64,000 nucleotides of DNA from DASQFQ01 sp963811595 (GTDB taxonomy: Bacteria; Actinomycetota; Thermoleophilia; Solirubrobacterales; Solirubrobacteraceae), in contig CAWERW010000008.1 of NCBI GenBank assembly GCA_963811595.1, forward strand, positions 124,001-188,000, read 5' to 3'. The position numbers and the translations under genes were made by a program. Below, in pieces: positions 50,500 through 59,894 of this stretch (positions are counted from its first letter, which is position 1; the number at the start of each line of letters is the position of its first letter). The notes below the pieces were generated by a model that searched no databases, was not told the origin of the DNA, and saw only the letters and a program-made list of their open reading frames with translations.

Positions 50500-53349
50500 C
50501 TATGCGGCCTGTGCCGCCTTGACCAGCTCGACCGGGTGCCAGGCGCGCTGCCCGACCCCGTGGCCGATCTGCTGACGGCACGACACCCCGGTCGCGGAGA
50601 CCAGGGTCCCGGGCGCTGCCTCCCGCAGCGCCGGGAACAGCCGTGACTCGCCGATCCTCATCGAGAGCTCGTAGTGCTCCGTTTCGAACCCGAACGAACC
50701 CGCCATTCCGCAGCAGCCCGCGTCGAGCTCCGTCACCTGGGCGCCCGGGATGCGCTGCAGCAGCGCCACCGTGGGCCCCGTGCCGGCCAGCGCCTTCTGG
50801 TGGCAGTGGCCGTGGAACACGATCGGGCGGTTGCTGACCTCGGCATCGGGATCGAGCTTCAGGGAGCCGTCGTCGATCGCCTCGACGAGCAGCTCCTCGA
50901 CGAGGCGCGTGGCCGCCGCGACGGTCGCCGCGCGCGGGTCGTCGACCAGCGCCGGGTGCTCCTCGCGCAGCGTCAGCAGGCACGACGGCTCGCAGCCGAC
51001 GATCGGGACGCCGCGCTCGGCCTCGGGCGCCAGCCGCTCGACCATCGCCGCCGCCATCCGCTGGCCCTGGTCGAGCAGGCCCTTGGAGATGCTCGAGCGC
51101 CCGCAGCAGCCGGCGCTCTCCAGCCGGACGTTCCAGCCCGCGGCCTCCAGCAGCTCGATCGCGGCGCGGCCGATCGCGGGCTCGGTGAACGTGGTGAACG
51201 AGTCGGCCAGGAACACGACGTCGCCGCGCTCGCCGCGCCGCGGCGTGCGCCGCTTGTCCCAGCGCAGCAGCGTCTCGCGCGCGAAGCGCGGGAGCGGGCG
51301 GCGGCGGTCGATGCCGGCGACGCGCTCGAGCAGCCCGCGCGGCAGCGGCAGGTTGCTGACCGGCGCGGTCGCCGAGCCGAGGCGGTTGAGCCGCCGGATC
51401 GCGCCGAACAGCCGCGAGCGCAGCGGGACCCCGTGCTGCGCCTGGTAGTGCGAGAGGAACTCGGACTTCATCGTCGCCATGTCGACGCTCAGCGGGCACT
51501 CGCTCTTGCACGCCTTGCACTCGAGGCAGAGGTCGAGGATCTCGTGCAGCCGCTCGTCGCCCATGGCGGCGGCGGGATCGGGCTGGGAGAGCGCCTTGAC
51601 CAGCGCGTTGGCGCGCCCGCGCGTGGCGTGCTCCTCCTCGCGCGTGGCCATGTAGGACGGGCACATCACGCCCACCCCGGTCTTGCGGCAGGCGCCGATC
51701 CGCTGGCAGCGGTCGGCGGCGTCGCGCATCGTGCCGCCGCCGAAGGAGAAGTGCGTCTCGAGCGGGCCGGCCGCCGGCAGCTCGGGGTCGCGCAGATTGA
51801 CGGTCAGCGGCGCGGCGTCGACCATCACGCCCGGGTTCATCCGCCCGTGCGGGTCGAACAGCGCCTTGACCTTGCGCATCGCCTCGTAGAGCTCGTCGCC
51901 GAACACGCGCGGGTTGAACGGGCTGCGGATGCGCCCGTCGCCGTGCTCGGAGGAGTTGACGCCGTCGAAGTCCGCCACCAGCGCGGCGATCTCGTCGGCC
52001 ACGGCGGCCATCGTGTCGACGCCGCCGGGCGCGGTGAGGTCGACGAACGGGCGGATGTGCAGGCAGCCGACGCTGCAGTGGCCGTAGAAGCCGGCGGTCA
52101 GCCCGTGGCGGTCGAGGATCGCGCGGAACGCCTTCACGTAGTCGCCGAGCCGCTCGGGCGCCACCGCGGTGTCCTCGACGAACGCGGCGGGGCGCTTGGC
52201 GCCCTCGCTGGCGGCCATCAGCAGGCCCAGCCCGGCCTTGCGCACCTTGGTCAGCGCGGCCTGCTCGGCGGCGGTCTCGGCGCGCAGCGTGTGGTAGCCG
52301 TGGCCGTGCTCGCGCCAGGCCGCGTCGAGCTCGTCGAGCTGGGCGCCGGCCTCCTCGGGCGTGTCGCCGAAGAACGTGACGAACAGCAGCGCGCCCGGCT
52401 CCCCCTTGATCGTCGACGCCATCTGCGCGTACTCGCGCTTGGAGCGCGAGAGCTCGAGGATCGTCGCGTCGATCATCTCGATCGCGGCCGCCTTCAGATC
52501 GAGCGCGTCCTGCGTCGCGGCGACCGCCTCGTCGACCGAGTCGAAGTGGCCGACGATGAACTGCCTGGCCTTCGGCAGCTCGATCAGCCCGACCTCGGCC
52601 TCCGTGATCGCGACGAGGCTGCCCTCGCTGCCGGTCACGAAGCGGGCGAGGTCGAACTCGCGCGCGAGGTAGTCGAGCCGGTAGCCGCCGGACTGGCGCC
52701 AGTGGCGCGGGTAGTCCTCGGCGATCGCGCGGGCGTGCTCGCGCAGGATCTCCGGCAGGCCGCGGTAGATGGCGCCCTCGAGCGTGTCGGCCTGGGCGCG
52801 GCGGGCGCGCTCCTCCTCGCCCACCGGGCCGAACGTCGCGCGCGAGCCGTCGGAGAGGACGACGTCGAGCCCGAGCACGTGGTCGATCGTCGTGCCGTAG
52901 ACGATCGAGTGGCTGCCCGACGAGTTGTTGCCGATCATGCCGCCGAGCGTGGCCCGGTTCGAGGTCGACGTGTCGGGGCCGAAGCCGAGGCCGTGGGGCA
53001 TGACCGCGCGGTTGAGGTCGTCCTGCACGACGCCCGGGCCGACGCGGACGCGGCGGCGCTCGAGGTCGATCTCCCCGATCGCGTCCATGTGGCGCGAGGT
53101 GTCGAGCACGATGCCCTGGCCGGCGGTCTGGCCGGCGAGGCTCGTGCCCGCGCCGCGCGAGACGACCGGGACGCCCGCGCGGGCGGCGAAGCGGATCGCG
53201 GCGGCGACGTCGTCGGCGTCGCGCGGGAACGCGACGAGCAGCGGCGCGTTGGCGTACAGGCTGGCGTCCGCGGCGTACAGGTGGCGGGTGTAGTCGTCGG
53301 CCCGTACGTCGCCGCGCAGCTCCCGCGCCAGGTCGTCTTGGATCGCCAT
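50500..53349 (-). CDS. FAD-binding and Fe-S cluster oxidoreductase (GlcD-GlcF-type fusion, D-2-hydroxyacid dehydrogenase)
   Basis: A 949-residue membrane-associated dehydrogenase of the YdiJ/Dld-II type. The N-terminal FAD PCMH domain (VPVVSRGAGTSLAGQ, then GNNSSGSHSIVYG) is followed by the FAD-oxidase C domain (FYGHCSVGCLHIRPFVD, SSEHGDGRIRSPF). A ferredoxin-like part has CRKTGVGVMCP and CLECKACKSECP, and two CCG domains carry AGCCGRSSIS and DAGCCGMAGSFGFE. It probably oxidises D-lactate, glycolate or D-2-hydroxyglutarate and passes electrons to quinone. It is first gene of the operon, divergent from the aminotransferase gene with only 29 bases between starts. Confidence 0.92.
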   Translation of the reverse strand: MAIQDDLARELRGDVRADDYTRHLYAADASLYANAPLLVAFPRDADDVAAAIRFAARAGVPVVSRGAGTSLAGQTAGQGIVLDTSRHMDAIGEIDLERRRVRVGPGVVQDDLNRAVMPHGLGFGPDTSTSNRATLGGMIGNNSSGSHSIVYGTTIDHVLGLDVVLSDGSRATFGPVGEEERARRAQADTLEGAIYRGLPEILREHARAIAEDYPRHWRQSGGYRLDYLAREFDLARFVTGSEGSLVAITEAEVGLIELPKARQFIVGHFDSVDEAVAATQDALDLKAAAIEMIDATILELSRSKREYAQMASTIKGEPGALLFVTFFGDTPEEAGAQLDELDAAWREHGHGYHTLRAETAAEQAALTKVRKAGLGLLMAASEGAKRPAAFVEDTAVAPERLGDYVKAFRAILDRHGLTAGFYGHCSVGCLHIRPFVDLTAPGGVDTMAAVADEIAALVADFDGVNSSEHGDGRIRSPFNPRVFGDELYEAMRKVKALFDPHGRMNPGVMVDAAPLTVNLRDPELPAAGPLETHFSFGGGTMRDAADRCQRIGACRKTGVGVMCPSYMATREEEHATRGRANALVKALSQPDPAAAMGDERLHEILDLCLECKACKSECPLSVDMATMKSEFLSHYQAQHGVPLRSRLFGAIRRLNRLGSATAPVSNLPLPRGLLERVAGIDRRRPLPRFARETLLRWDKRRTPRRGERGDVVFLADSFTTFTEPAIGRAAIELLEAAGWNVRLESAGCCGRSSISKGLLDQGQRMAAAMVERLAPEAERGVPIVGCEPSCLLTLREEHPALVDDPRAATVAAATRLVEELLVEAIDDGSLKLDPDAEVSNRPIVFHGHCHQKALAGTGPTVALLQRIPGAQVTELDAGCCGMAGSFGFETEHYELSMRIGESRLFPALREAAPGTLVSATGVSCRQQIGHGVGQRAWHPVELVKAAQAA

Positions 53350-53378
53350 GTCGATCTGATCCCTACCCTGCTCGGAGG

Positions 53379-54602
53379 ATGAGCCATCGCAGCGGGAGGC
53401 ACTTCCTTCAGATCCCGGGGCCCACGAACGTGCCCGATCGCGTCCTGCGCGCGATCGACGCCCCCACGATCGACCACCGCGGCCCCGACTTCGCGCGGCT
53501 CGGGCTCGAGGTGCTCGAGGGCCTGCGGGAGGTCTTCCAGACGAGCGGGCCGGTCGTCGTCTACCCGTCGTCGGGCACCGGCGCGTGGGAGGCGGCGCTC
53601 GTCAACACGCTGACGCCCGGCGACCGCGTGCTGGCCTTCGAGACCGGCCACTTCGCGACGCTGTGGCAGGGCATGGCCGAGCGGCTCGGGCTCGACGTGC
53701 GCTGGGTCGAGGGCGACTGGCGCCACGGCGTCCAGCCCGAGGCCGTGCAGGAGGAGCTCGAGGCCGATCCGTCGATCGCCGCCGTCATGGTCGTCCACAA
53801 CGAGACCTCGACCGGCGTGACGAGCCGGATCCCCGAGATCCGCGCCGCGATCGACGCGGCCGGCAGCGACGCCCTGTTCCTCGTCGACGTCATCTCGTCG
53901 CTGGGGTCGATCGACTACCGGCACGAGGAGTGGGGCGTCGACGTCACCGTCGGCGGCTCCCAGAAGGGCCTGATGCTGCCGGCGGGGCTGGGCTTCAACG
54001 CGGTCAGCCCGCGGGCGGTCGAGATCTCGCGGACGTCCGGGTCGCCGCGCTCCTACTGGGACTGGGCGCCGATCCTGGAGGCGAACGAGAGCGGCTTCTG
54101 GCCCTACACGTCGGCCACCAACCTGCTCTACGGGCTGCGCGAGGCGCTCGCGATGCTGCGCGAGGAAGGGCTGCCGACGGTGTTCGCCCGCCACGCGCGC
54201 CACGCCGAGGCGACGCGCGCCGCGGTCGAGGCGTGGGGCCTCGAGGTGCTGGCCGTCGACCCGCGCGAGCGCTCCGCCGTGCTGACCGGCGTCGTGGTGC
54301 CCGAGGGCGTCGACGCCGACGAGGTCCGGCGGGTGATCCTCGAGCGCTTCGACATGTCGCTCGGCGCCGGGCTCGGCAAGCTCAAGGGCCGGATCTTCCG
54401 CATCGGCCACCTCGGCGACTTCAACGACCTGATGCTGGCCGGGACGCTGTGCGGCGTCGAGATGGGGCTGCGGATCGCCGGCGTGCCGATCGAGCCGGGC
54501 GTGCCCGCGGCGCTCGCGGTGCTCGAGCGCGAGCCGGAGCCGCCCGCGGTCTCCGAGGACGCCGGGCGGGTGCGGCAGGCGGCGGCCGAGCCCGCGGCGT
54601 GA
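53379..54602 (+). CDS. Alanine/serine-glyoxylate aminotransferase family protein
   Basis: A 407-residue class V PLP aminotransferase. It begins FLQIPGPTNVPDRVLRAI and has VVVYPSSGTGAWEAALVNT, VHNETSTGV, FLVDVISSLGSID (PLP aspartate) and the PLP lysine in GGSQKGLMLPAG (Lys196). It converts glyoxylate to glycine using serine or alanine. GGAGG lies directly against the ATG, too close for normal use, and TACCCT ends 9 bases upstream, so a short-leader promoter is likely. It is in an operon with a CoA-transferase and a hydratase. Confidence 0.9.
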   Translation: MSHRSGRHFLQIPGPTNVPDRVLRAIDAPTIDHRGPDFARLGLEVLEGLREVFQTSGPVVVYPSSGTGAWEAALVNTLTPGDRVLAFETGHFATLWQGMAERLGLDVRWVEGDWRHGVQPEAVQEELEADPSIAAVMVVHNETSTGVTSRIPEIRAAIDAAGSDALFLVDVISSLGSIDYRHEEWGVDVTVGGSQKGLMLPAGLGFNAVSPRAVEISRTSGSPRSYWDWAPILEANESGFWPYTSATNLLYGLREALAMLREEGLPTVFARHARHAEATRAAVEAWGLEVLAVDPRERSAVLTGVVVPEGVDADEVRRVILERFDMSLGAGLGKLKGRIFRIGHLGDFNDLMLAGTLCGVEMGLRIAGVPIEPGVPAALAVLEREPEPPAVSEDAGRVRQAAAEPAA

Positions 54603-55769
54603 GCGCGCTCGAAGGCCTGCGGGTCCTCGAGCTCACGCAGGTCATGGCGGGGCCGTTCTGCGGCCAGGTGCTGGCCGACATGGGCGCCGACGTGATCAAG
54701 GTCGAGCCGCCGGGCGGCGACTCGACGCGGCGCTCGCTGGGCTTCCGCATGAGCGGCGACGACACGGCGGCGTTCCTGGCCGTCAACCGCAACAAGCGGT
54801 CGCTCACCCTCGACCTCAAGCAGCCTGCCCACGTGGGGGCCTTTCACCGTCTCGCCGAGCACGCCGACGTCGTGCTCGAGAACAACCGCCCGGGCGTCGC
54901 GGCGCGGCTGGGCGTCGACTACGAGACGCTGCGGGAGGTCAACCCGCGGCTCGTCTACGCCTCGATCTCCGGCTTCGGGCAGACCGGGCCGTACTCGCAG
55001 CGGCCGGGCTACGACCTGATCGCGCAGGGGCTCTCCGGGCGTGATGAGCGTCACCGGCGAGCCGGACGGCAACCCGGTCAAGTCCGGGATCCCGATCGGG
55101 GACCTCTCCGCGGGGCTGTTCTGCGCGGTGGCGATCCTGTCGGCGCTGCACGCGCGCGAGCGGACGGGGCGCGGGCAGTACGTCGACACGTCGCTGTTCG
55201 AGGGCGCGCTGGCGCTCTCGATCTGGGAGACCGCCGAGCTGTGGGCGACCGGGCGGGTGCCGGGCAAGCTCGGCTCCGCGCACCGCCTGACCGCGCCGTA
55301 CCAGGCGCTGCGCACCGCCGACGGCTACATCACGGTGGGCGGCAACACGCAGCCGCTGTTCCAGCGCCTGTGCTCCGCCATCGGGGCGCCTCAGCTCGTC
55401 GAGGACGCGCGCTTTGCCACGAACGACGACCGGATGGCCAACGTCTCCGACCTGGTCGCCGAGCTCGAAGCGGTCCTGCGGGCGAAGACGACGGATGAGT
55501 GGGTCGCGGTGCTCGTGGAGGGCGGCGTGCCGTGCGGGCCGATCCACGACTACGCCGAGGTGTTCGCCGACCCGCACACGCAGGCGCGCGAGATGGAGGT
55601 GACGGTCGAGCACCCCGTCGAGGGCACGATCCGCGCGCTCGGCATCCCCGTGAAGCTGTCCGACACGCCGGGCGCGATCCGGCGGCCGGCGCCGCTGCTC
55701 GGCCAGCACACGGACGAGATCCTCCAGGAGGCCGGCTTCAGCGAGGAGGAGATCCGATCTCTGTCCTGA
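54599..55769 (+). CDS. Class III (CaiB/BaiF/Frc) CoA-transferase, frameshift near 55038
   Basis: Starts at GTG 54599, overlapping the aminotransferase stop as GTGA. Family landmarks are LRVLELTQVMAGPFCGQVLA (with the nucleophile-region spacing), MGADVIKVEPPGGD, NRNKRSLTLDLK and VLENNRPGV in one frame. After an extra G in CCGGGCG (55036-55040) the next frame gives MSVTGEPDGNPVKSG, GRGQYVDTSLFEGAL and the rest. Removing one G yields 389 residues, the family length. It moves CoA between organic acids; the substrate is not evident. Confidence 0.85.
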
Positions 55770-56506
55770 CCGAGCGCCGCGGGCCCGCCCTGTGGGTGAC
55801 GTTCAACCGGCCCGAGGCGCACAACGCGATGACGTTCGCGATGTACGAGGAGCTCTACGAGGCGTGCGAGGCGGCCGACGCCGACGACTCGGTGCGCGCC
55901 GTCGTCCTGCGCGGCGCGGGCGAGAAGGCGTTCGTGGCCGGCACCGACATCCGCCAGTTCGCCGACTTCGACGAGACCGGCGAGGACGCGCTCGCCTACG
56001 AGGCGACGATCGACCGCATCGTCGGCCGGCTGGAGACGGTGACCAAGCCGACCGTCGCGCTGGTCGACGGCTTCGCGATGGGCTCCGGGCTCGCCCTGTC
56101 GGCCACCTGCGACCTGCGCGTCTGCACGCCCGCCGCGCGCTTCGGGCTCCCGATCGCGCGCACGGTCGGGAACTGCCTGTCGATGGAGAACTACGCTCGG
56201 CTGGCGTGGCTGCTCGGCCCGGCGCGGCTCAAGGACATCGTCTTCACCGCGCGCCCGATCGAGATCGACGAGGCGCTGGCGATCGGCCTCGCCACCGAGG
56301 TCGCCGAGCCGGACGCGATCGAGGCGCGCGTCGAGGAACTGTGCGAGCAGCTCGCCTCCCACGCCCCGGTGACGCTGCGCGCCACCAAGGAGGCGCTGCG
56401 CCGCATCCGCGCGATGACCACCCCCGAGGGGGAGGACCTGATCCGCGCGGCCTACGGCAGCGAGGGTTTCCGCAAGAACGTCGCGGCGTTTCTCGAGAAG
56501 GGGTGA
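55766..56506 (+). CDS. Enoyl-CoA hydratase/isomerase family protein, probable CTG start
   Basis: About 246 residues of crotonase fold: VTFNRPEAHNAM, the oxyanion-hole loop EKAFVAGTDIRQF, and LVDGFAMGSGLALSATCDLR. The catalytic-glutamate positions are not both obvious, so dehydration may not be its reaction. The natural start region has no ATG, GTG or TTG. CTG 55766 overlaps the upstream TGA as CTGA; GTG 55796 would cut the first strand. It follows the CoA-transferase, so the pair likely processes one acyl-CoA. Confidence 0.83.
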   Translation: MTERRGPALWVTFNRPEAHNAMTFAMYEELYEACEAADADDSVRAVVLRGAGEKAFVAGTDIRQFADFDETGEDALAYEATIDRIVGRLETVTKPTVALVDGFAMGSGLALSATCDLRVCTPAARFGLPIARTVGNCLSMENYARLAWLLGPARLKDIVFTARPIEIDEALAIGLATEVAEPDAIEARVEELCEQLASHAPVTLRATKEALRRIRAMTTPEGEDLIRAAYGSEGFRKNVAAFLEKG

Positions 56507-56532
56507 CGGGTCCTCACTCGAAAGGTCCGTCG

Positions 56533-56883
56533 ATGGAGGCGGACTTCGCAGTCGCCGCGCGGACGCGCATCGAGGCGCGCAACCGCGACCGGGAGCGCAA
56601 GGCGGCGCGGCGCGACCGCCGCGAGCGGATCCTGCTGTGGCTGTGCGCCCCGCTGCTCCTCCCCGCCGCCGGCACCGCCGCGGCGCTGGCGGTGCTCGAC
56701 GCGGACAGCGACCGCCTCGGCCTCGCGCTCGCCCTGCTGGGCGTCCCACCCCTCCTCACCGCCTGGCTCGCACGGCGCCGGGGCGCGTTCGAGCTCGTGG
56801 CCTGGCCGCTGATCACGATCGCCGCCGAGCTCGCGGGAATGTTCTGGGTCGGCTTCGTCTGGCTCGACTACGGTCCCGGGTGA
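56533..56883 (+). CDS. Membrane protein, 116 residues, unknown function
   Basis: A basic cytoplasmic N-terminus (VAARTRIEARNRDRERKAAR) is followed by three hydrophobic segments (LLWLCAPLLLPAAGTAAALA, LGLALALLGVPPLLTAWLA and a third ending WPLITIAAELAGMFWVGFVW). AAAGG lies 7 bases before the ATG. Its stop overlaps the following VOC gene by one base (TGATG). No known family recognised. Confidence 0.6.
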   Translation: MEADFAVAARTRIEARNRDRERKAARRDRRERILLWLCAPLLLPAAGTAAALAVLDADSDRLGLALALLGVPPLLTAWLARRRGAFELVAWPLITIAAELAGMFWVGFVWLDYGPG

Positions 56884-57230
56884 TGATCGACGGGGTCCAC
56901 GCCATCCTCTTCACCCGCGACGCCGACGCGCTGCGGGCATTCTTCCGCGACGTGCTCGAGCTCCCGTCGGTCGACGCCGGCGGCGGCTGGGACATCTTCG
57001 GCCTCCCGCCGGCGGAGATCGCCGCCCACCCCGCGGAAGCGCCCGGCGCCGATCTCTACCTGATGACCTCCGACCTCGAGGCCACCACGGCCGCGCTGAA
57101 GGCGAAGGGCGTCGAGCTGGTCCGGCCCGTCAGCGACGAGGGCTGGGGCATCTACACCGCGATCGCGCTGCCCGGCGGCGGCGAGCTCGGCCTCTACGAG
57201 CCGCGGCACGAGCGCCCGCCGGCGCCCTAG
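56883..57230 (+). CDS. VOC family (glyoxalase-like) protein
   Basis: A 115-residue single-domain vicinal-oxygen-chelate protein (VHAILFTRDADALRAFFRDV near the start, then LYLMTSDLEATTAALKAKGV and ALPGGGELGLYEP at the end). The last Glu sits where such proteins bind metal. GTG 56880 is an alternative start 3 bases earlier. It converges on the S4 gene with a shared CTAG. Confidence 0.75.
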   Translation: MIDGVHAILFTRDADALRAFFRDVLELPSVDAGGGWDIFGLPPAEIAAHPAEAPGADLYLMTSDLEATTAALKAKGVELVRPVSDEGWGIYTAIALPGGGELGLYEPRHERPPAP

Positions 57231-57442
57231 CGCGCCACGATCTTCAGCGTCTCGCCGCCCGCCGCGACCTCGTCGCCCGGGCGGATCTTGCGCCCGCGCC
57301 GGCTCTCCGCCTCGCCGTTGACGCGCACGCCGCCCGACTCCAGGTAGGCCGCGGCCTCGCCGCCGGCGTCGATCAGGCCGGCGAGCTTGAGCAGCTGGCC
57401 GAGCCGGATGACCTCGCCGCGGATGGCGATCTCGCGCTCCAT
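57227..57442 (-). CDS. S4-domain RNA-binding protein (YbcJ-like)
   Basis: A 71-residue protein that is almost entirely one S4 domain: RLGQLLKLAGLIDAGGEAAA, then GGVRVNGEAESRRGRKIRPG and DEVAAG. This is the pattern of the small YbcJ/RqcP-like group that binds RNA, often ribosome-associated. The ATG at 57442 is 12 bases from the divergent GNAT start, so the two share a very compact promoter region. Confidence 0.85.
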   Translation of the reverse strand: MEREIAIRGEVIRLGQLLKLAGLIDAGGEAAAYLESGGVRVNGEAESRRGRKIRPGDEVAAGGETLKIVAR

Positions 57443-57454
57443 AGTGCTCAGCCT

Positions 57455-57955
57455 ATGGTCCCCACGCTCACGACCGACCGCCTGACCATGCGCGGGTGGC
57501 GCGAGGAGGACGCCGCGCCGTACGCCGAGATGACCGCCGACCCCGAGGTCATGCGCTTCATGGGCGGCGTCCTCGACCCGGAGCAGACATGGCGGGAGAT
57601 CGCGCTGTTCATCGGCCACTGGGAGCTGCGCGGCTACGGCCTGTGGGCGGTCGAGCGCGAGGGCGCGCTGATCGGGCGCGTCGGGCTGTGGCGCCCGGAC
57701 GGCTGGCCGGGGCTCGAGGTCGGCTGGCTGCTCGGCCGCGACGCGTGGGGCCACGGCTACGCGACCGAGGCCGCGCGCGCCTCGGTGGACTACGCCTGGC
57801 GCGAGCTCGGCGCCGAGGAGCTCATCTCGCTGATCGCGCCCGAGAACGTCGCGTCACGGCGCGTCGCCGAGCGGCTCGGCATGCGCCCGCGCGGCGAGTT
57901 CGACTTCCACGGCCGGCTGCACGTCATCCACCGAGCAGCTCGCCCAGACGCCTGA
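57455..57955 (+). CDS. GNAT family acetyltransferase (RimJ/RimL type)
   Basis: A 166-residue N-acetyltransferase with the opening TLTTDRLTMRGWREEDAAPY, the acetyl-CoA-binding region GWLLGRDAWGHGYATEAARA and the C-terminal VASRRVAERLGMRPRGE. These are the marks of the Acetyltransf_3 group, which modifies ribosomal-protein N-termini, antibiotics or small molecules. Its last 32 bases overlap the end of argD on the other strand. Confidence 0.85.
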   Translation: MVPTLTTDRLTMRGWREEDAAPYAEMTADPEVMRFMGGVLDPEQTWREIALFIGHWELRGYGLWAVEREGALIGRVGLWRPDGWPGLEVGWLLGRDAWGHGYATEAARASVDYAWRELGAEELISLIAPENVASRRVAERLGMRPRGEFDFHGRLHVIHRAARPDA

Positions 57956-59049
57956 CGGCCTCCGCGATCTCGTCCTCGCTGACGACGAGCGGCGGGAGGA
58001 AGCGCAGCGTGCCCGGGCCGGTGGCGTTGATGACCAGCGCGTGCTCGACGAGCGCGCGGCGGGCGAGCTCGGGCGCGTCGCCCGCGACCTCGCACGCCAC
58101 CATCAGGCCCCGGCCACGGACGTCGGAGACGCCCGGCAGCTCGCGCAGGCCCTCGGCCAGCACGGCGCCCAGCTCGTCGACGCGCTCGAGCAGCGCCGGA
58201 TCCCCGAGCACGTCCAACGCGGCGTTGCCCGCAGCCGACACCAGCGGGTTCCCCGCGAACGTCGAGCCGTGGTCGCCGGGAGCGAAGACGTCGCCGTGCT
58301 CCGGCGCGGTGACGAGGGCGCCGATCGGCAGCCCGCCGCCGAGCCCCTTCGCGACCGTCATCAGATCGGGCACGATCCCGTAGCGCTCGTACGCCCACAG
58401 CGTCCCGGTCCGCCCCATCCCGGTCTGGACCTCGTCCACGATCAGCAGCGCGCCGTGCTCGTCGCACGCCGCCCGGATCCCGGCCACGAGCTCAGGGTCC
58501 AGCGGGTGCACGCCCGACTCGCCCTGGATCAGCTCGAGCACCACGCCCGCCGTCTGCCCGTCGACCGCGCCCGCCGCGGCGGCCGGGAGCACCGCCTCGA
58601 ACCCAGGCACCAGCGGCGCGAACGGCGCCTGCTTGGTCTCCTGCGGCGTCGCCGACAGCGCCCCGAACGTCCGCCCGTGGAAGCCGCCGTGCAGGACGAC
58701 GAAGCTTCCGCCCGGCCGCCGCTTGCGCGCGAGCTTCAGCGCCGCCTCGTTCGCCTCCGCGCCCGAGTTGCAGAAGTACACCTTGCCGCCCAGCGACCGC
58801 TCCGCCAGCCGCTCGGCGAGCCGCACCATCGGCGCCGTGTAGAAGAGGTTCGAGACGTGCAGCAGCCGCGCCGCCTGCTCCTGCACCGCCGCCACCACGG
58901 CCGGATGGCAGTGGCCCGTGTTGCAGACGCCGATCCCGGACAGGAAGTCGAGGTACTCGCGGCCCGTCCGAGTCCCACAGGCGCACGCCCTCCCCGCGCT
59001 CGAACTCGACGTCGTAGCGCGCGTAGTTCGGGATCAGCGCGGAGCTCAC
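57924..59049 (-). CDS. argD: Acetylornithine aminotransferase, frameshift near 58963
   Basis: PLP enzyme that converts N-acetylglutamate semialdehyde to N-acetylornithine. GTG 59049 overlaps the argB stop as GTGA. The N-terminus (IPNYARYDVEFERGEGVRLW) is in one frame and the rest in another. Deleting one base from the GGCCC at 58961-58965 restores 374 residues with DGREYLDFLSG, FCNSGAEANEAALKLAR, LLIVDEVQTGMGRTG and the PLP lysine in TVAKGLGGGLPIGAL. The operon ends here. Confidence 0.9.
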
Positions 59050-59894
59050 CGCGCCGGCCGCACCTTCGTGCCGATCCCCGCGTCGGTGAACAGCTCGAGC
59101 AGCAGGGAGTGCGGCACGCGGCCGTCGATGATGTGCGCGTAGGTGACGCCGCCGTGGATCGCGTCGAGGCAGGCGCGCAGCTTCGGCCGCATCCCGCCCG
59201 CCACGCCGTCCAGCGCCGCCTCGACCTCGTCCGCCGCGCACTCGCTGATGACCGACTCCGGGTCGGCGGCGTCGCGCAGCCAGCCCGCGACGTCGGTCAG
59301 GAACATCACCTTGTAGGCGCCCAGCGCCCGCGCCACCGCGCCGGCGGCCTCGTCGGCGTTGACGTTGTGCGAGCTGCCCTCGCGGTCGGCGCCGACGGAG
59401 GCGATGACCGGGATGTAGTCGGCCGCGATGTGCTCGATCACGCCGACGTCGACGCGCTCGATCCGGCCCACGTAGCCGATGTCCTCGCCCTCCGGGCCCT
59501 CCGTCTTGGCGACCCGGAACAGCAGCCCGTCGTCGCCGCACAGCCCGACGGCCGGCTGCCCGTGGCGGTTGATGCGCAGGACGATGTCCTTGTTGACCTT
59601 GCCGACCAGCACCATCTTCGCGATCTCGACGGTGTCGGCGCTGCTCACGCGCAGCCCGCCGACGAACTCGACCGGCATGCCGAGCCGCTCCATGTAGTGC
59701 GTGATGTCGGGCCCGCCGCCGTGGACGACGATCGGGTTGAGGCCGACGTACTTGAGCAGCACGACGTCGCGGGCGAACTCCTCGCGCAGGTCGGGGTCGG
59801 TCATCGCCGCGCCGCCGTACTTGATGACCACGGTCTTGCCGTGGAACTCCCGGATGTAGGGGAGCGCCTCGAGCAGGGTGCCGACATCGCGCAT
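59046..59894 (-). CDS. argB: Acetylglutamate kinase
   Basis: Second step of arginine synthesis: ATP-dependent phosphorylation of N-acetylglutamate. It is 282 residues with the phosphate-binding VVIKYGGAAM, IVVHGGGPDI, substrate region GGLRVSSADTVEIAKMVL, VNADEAAGAVA and FLTDVAGW. The ATG overlaps the argJ stop by one base (TGATG). The family's arginine-inhibition N-terminal helix is short here (MRDVGTLLEALPYI), so feedback sensitivity cannot be judged by eye. Confidence 0.95.
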   Translation of the reverse strand: MRDVGTLLEALPYIREFHGKTVVIKYGGAAMTDPDLREEFARDVVLLKYVGLNPIVVHGGGPDITHYMERLGMPVEFVGGLRVSSADTVEIAKMVLVGKVNKDIVLRINRHGQPAVGLCGDDGLLFRVAKTEGPEGEDIGYVGRIERVDVGVIEHIAADYIPVIASVGADREGSSHNVNADEAAGAVARALGAYKVMFLTDVAGWLRDAADPESVISECAADEVEAALDGVAGGMRPKLRACLDAIHGGVTYAHIIDGRVPHSLLLELFTDAGIGTKVRPAR

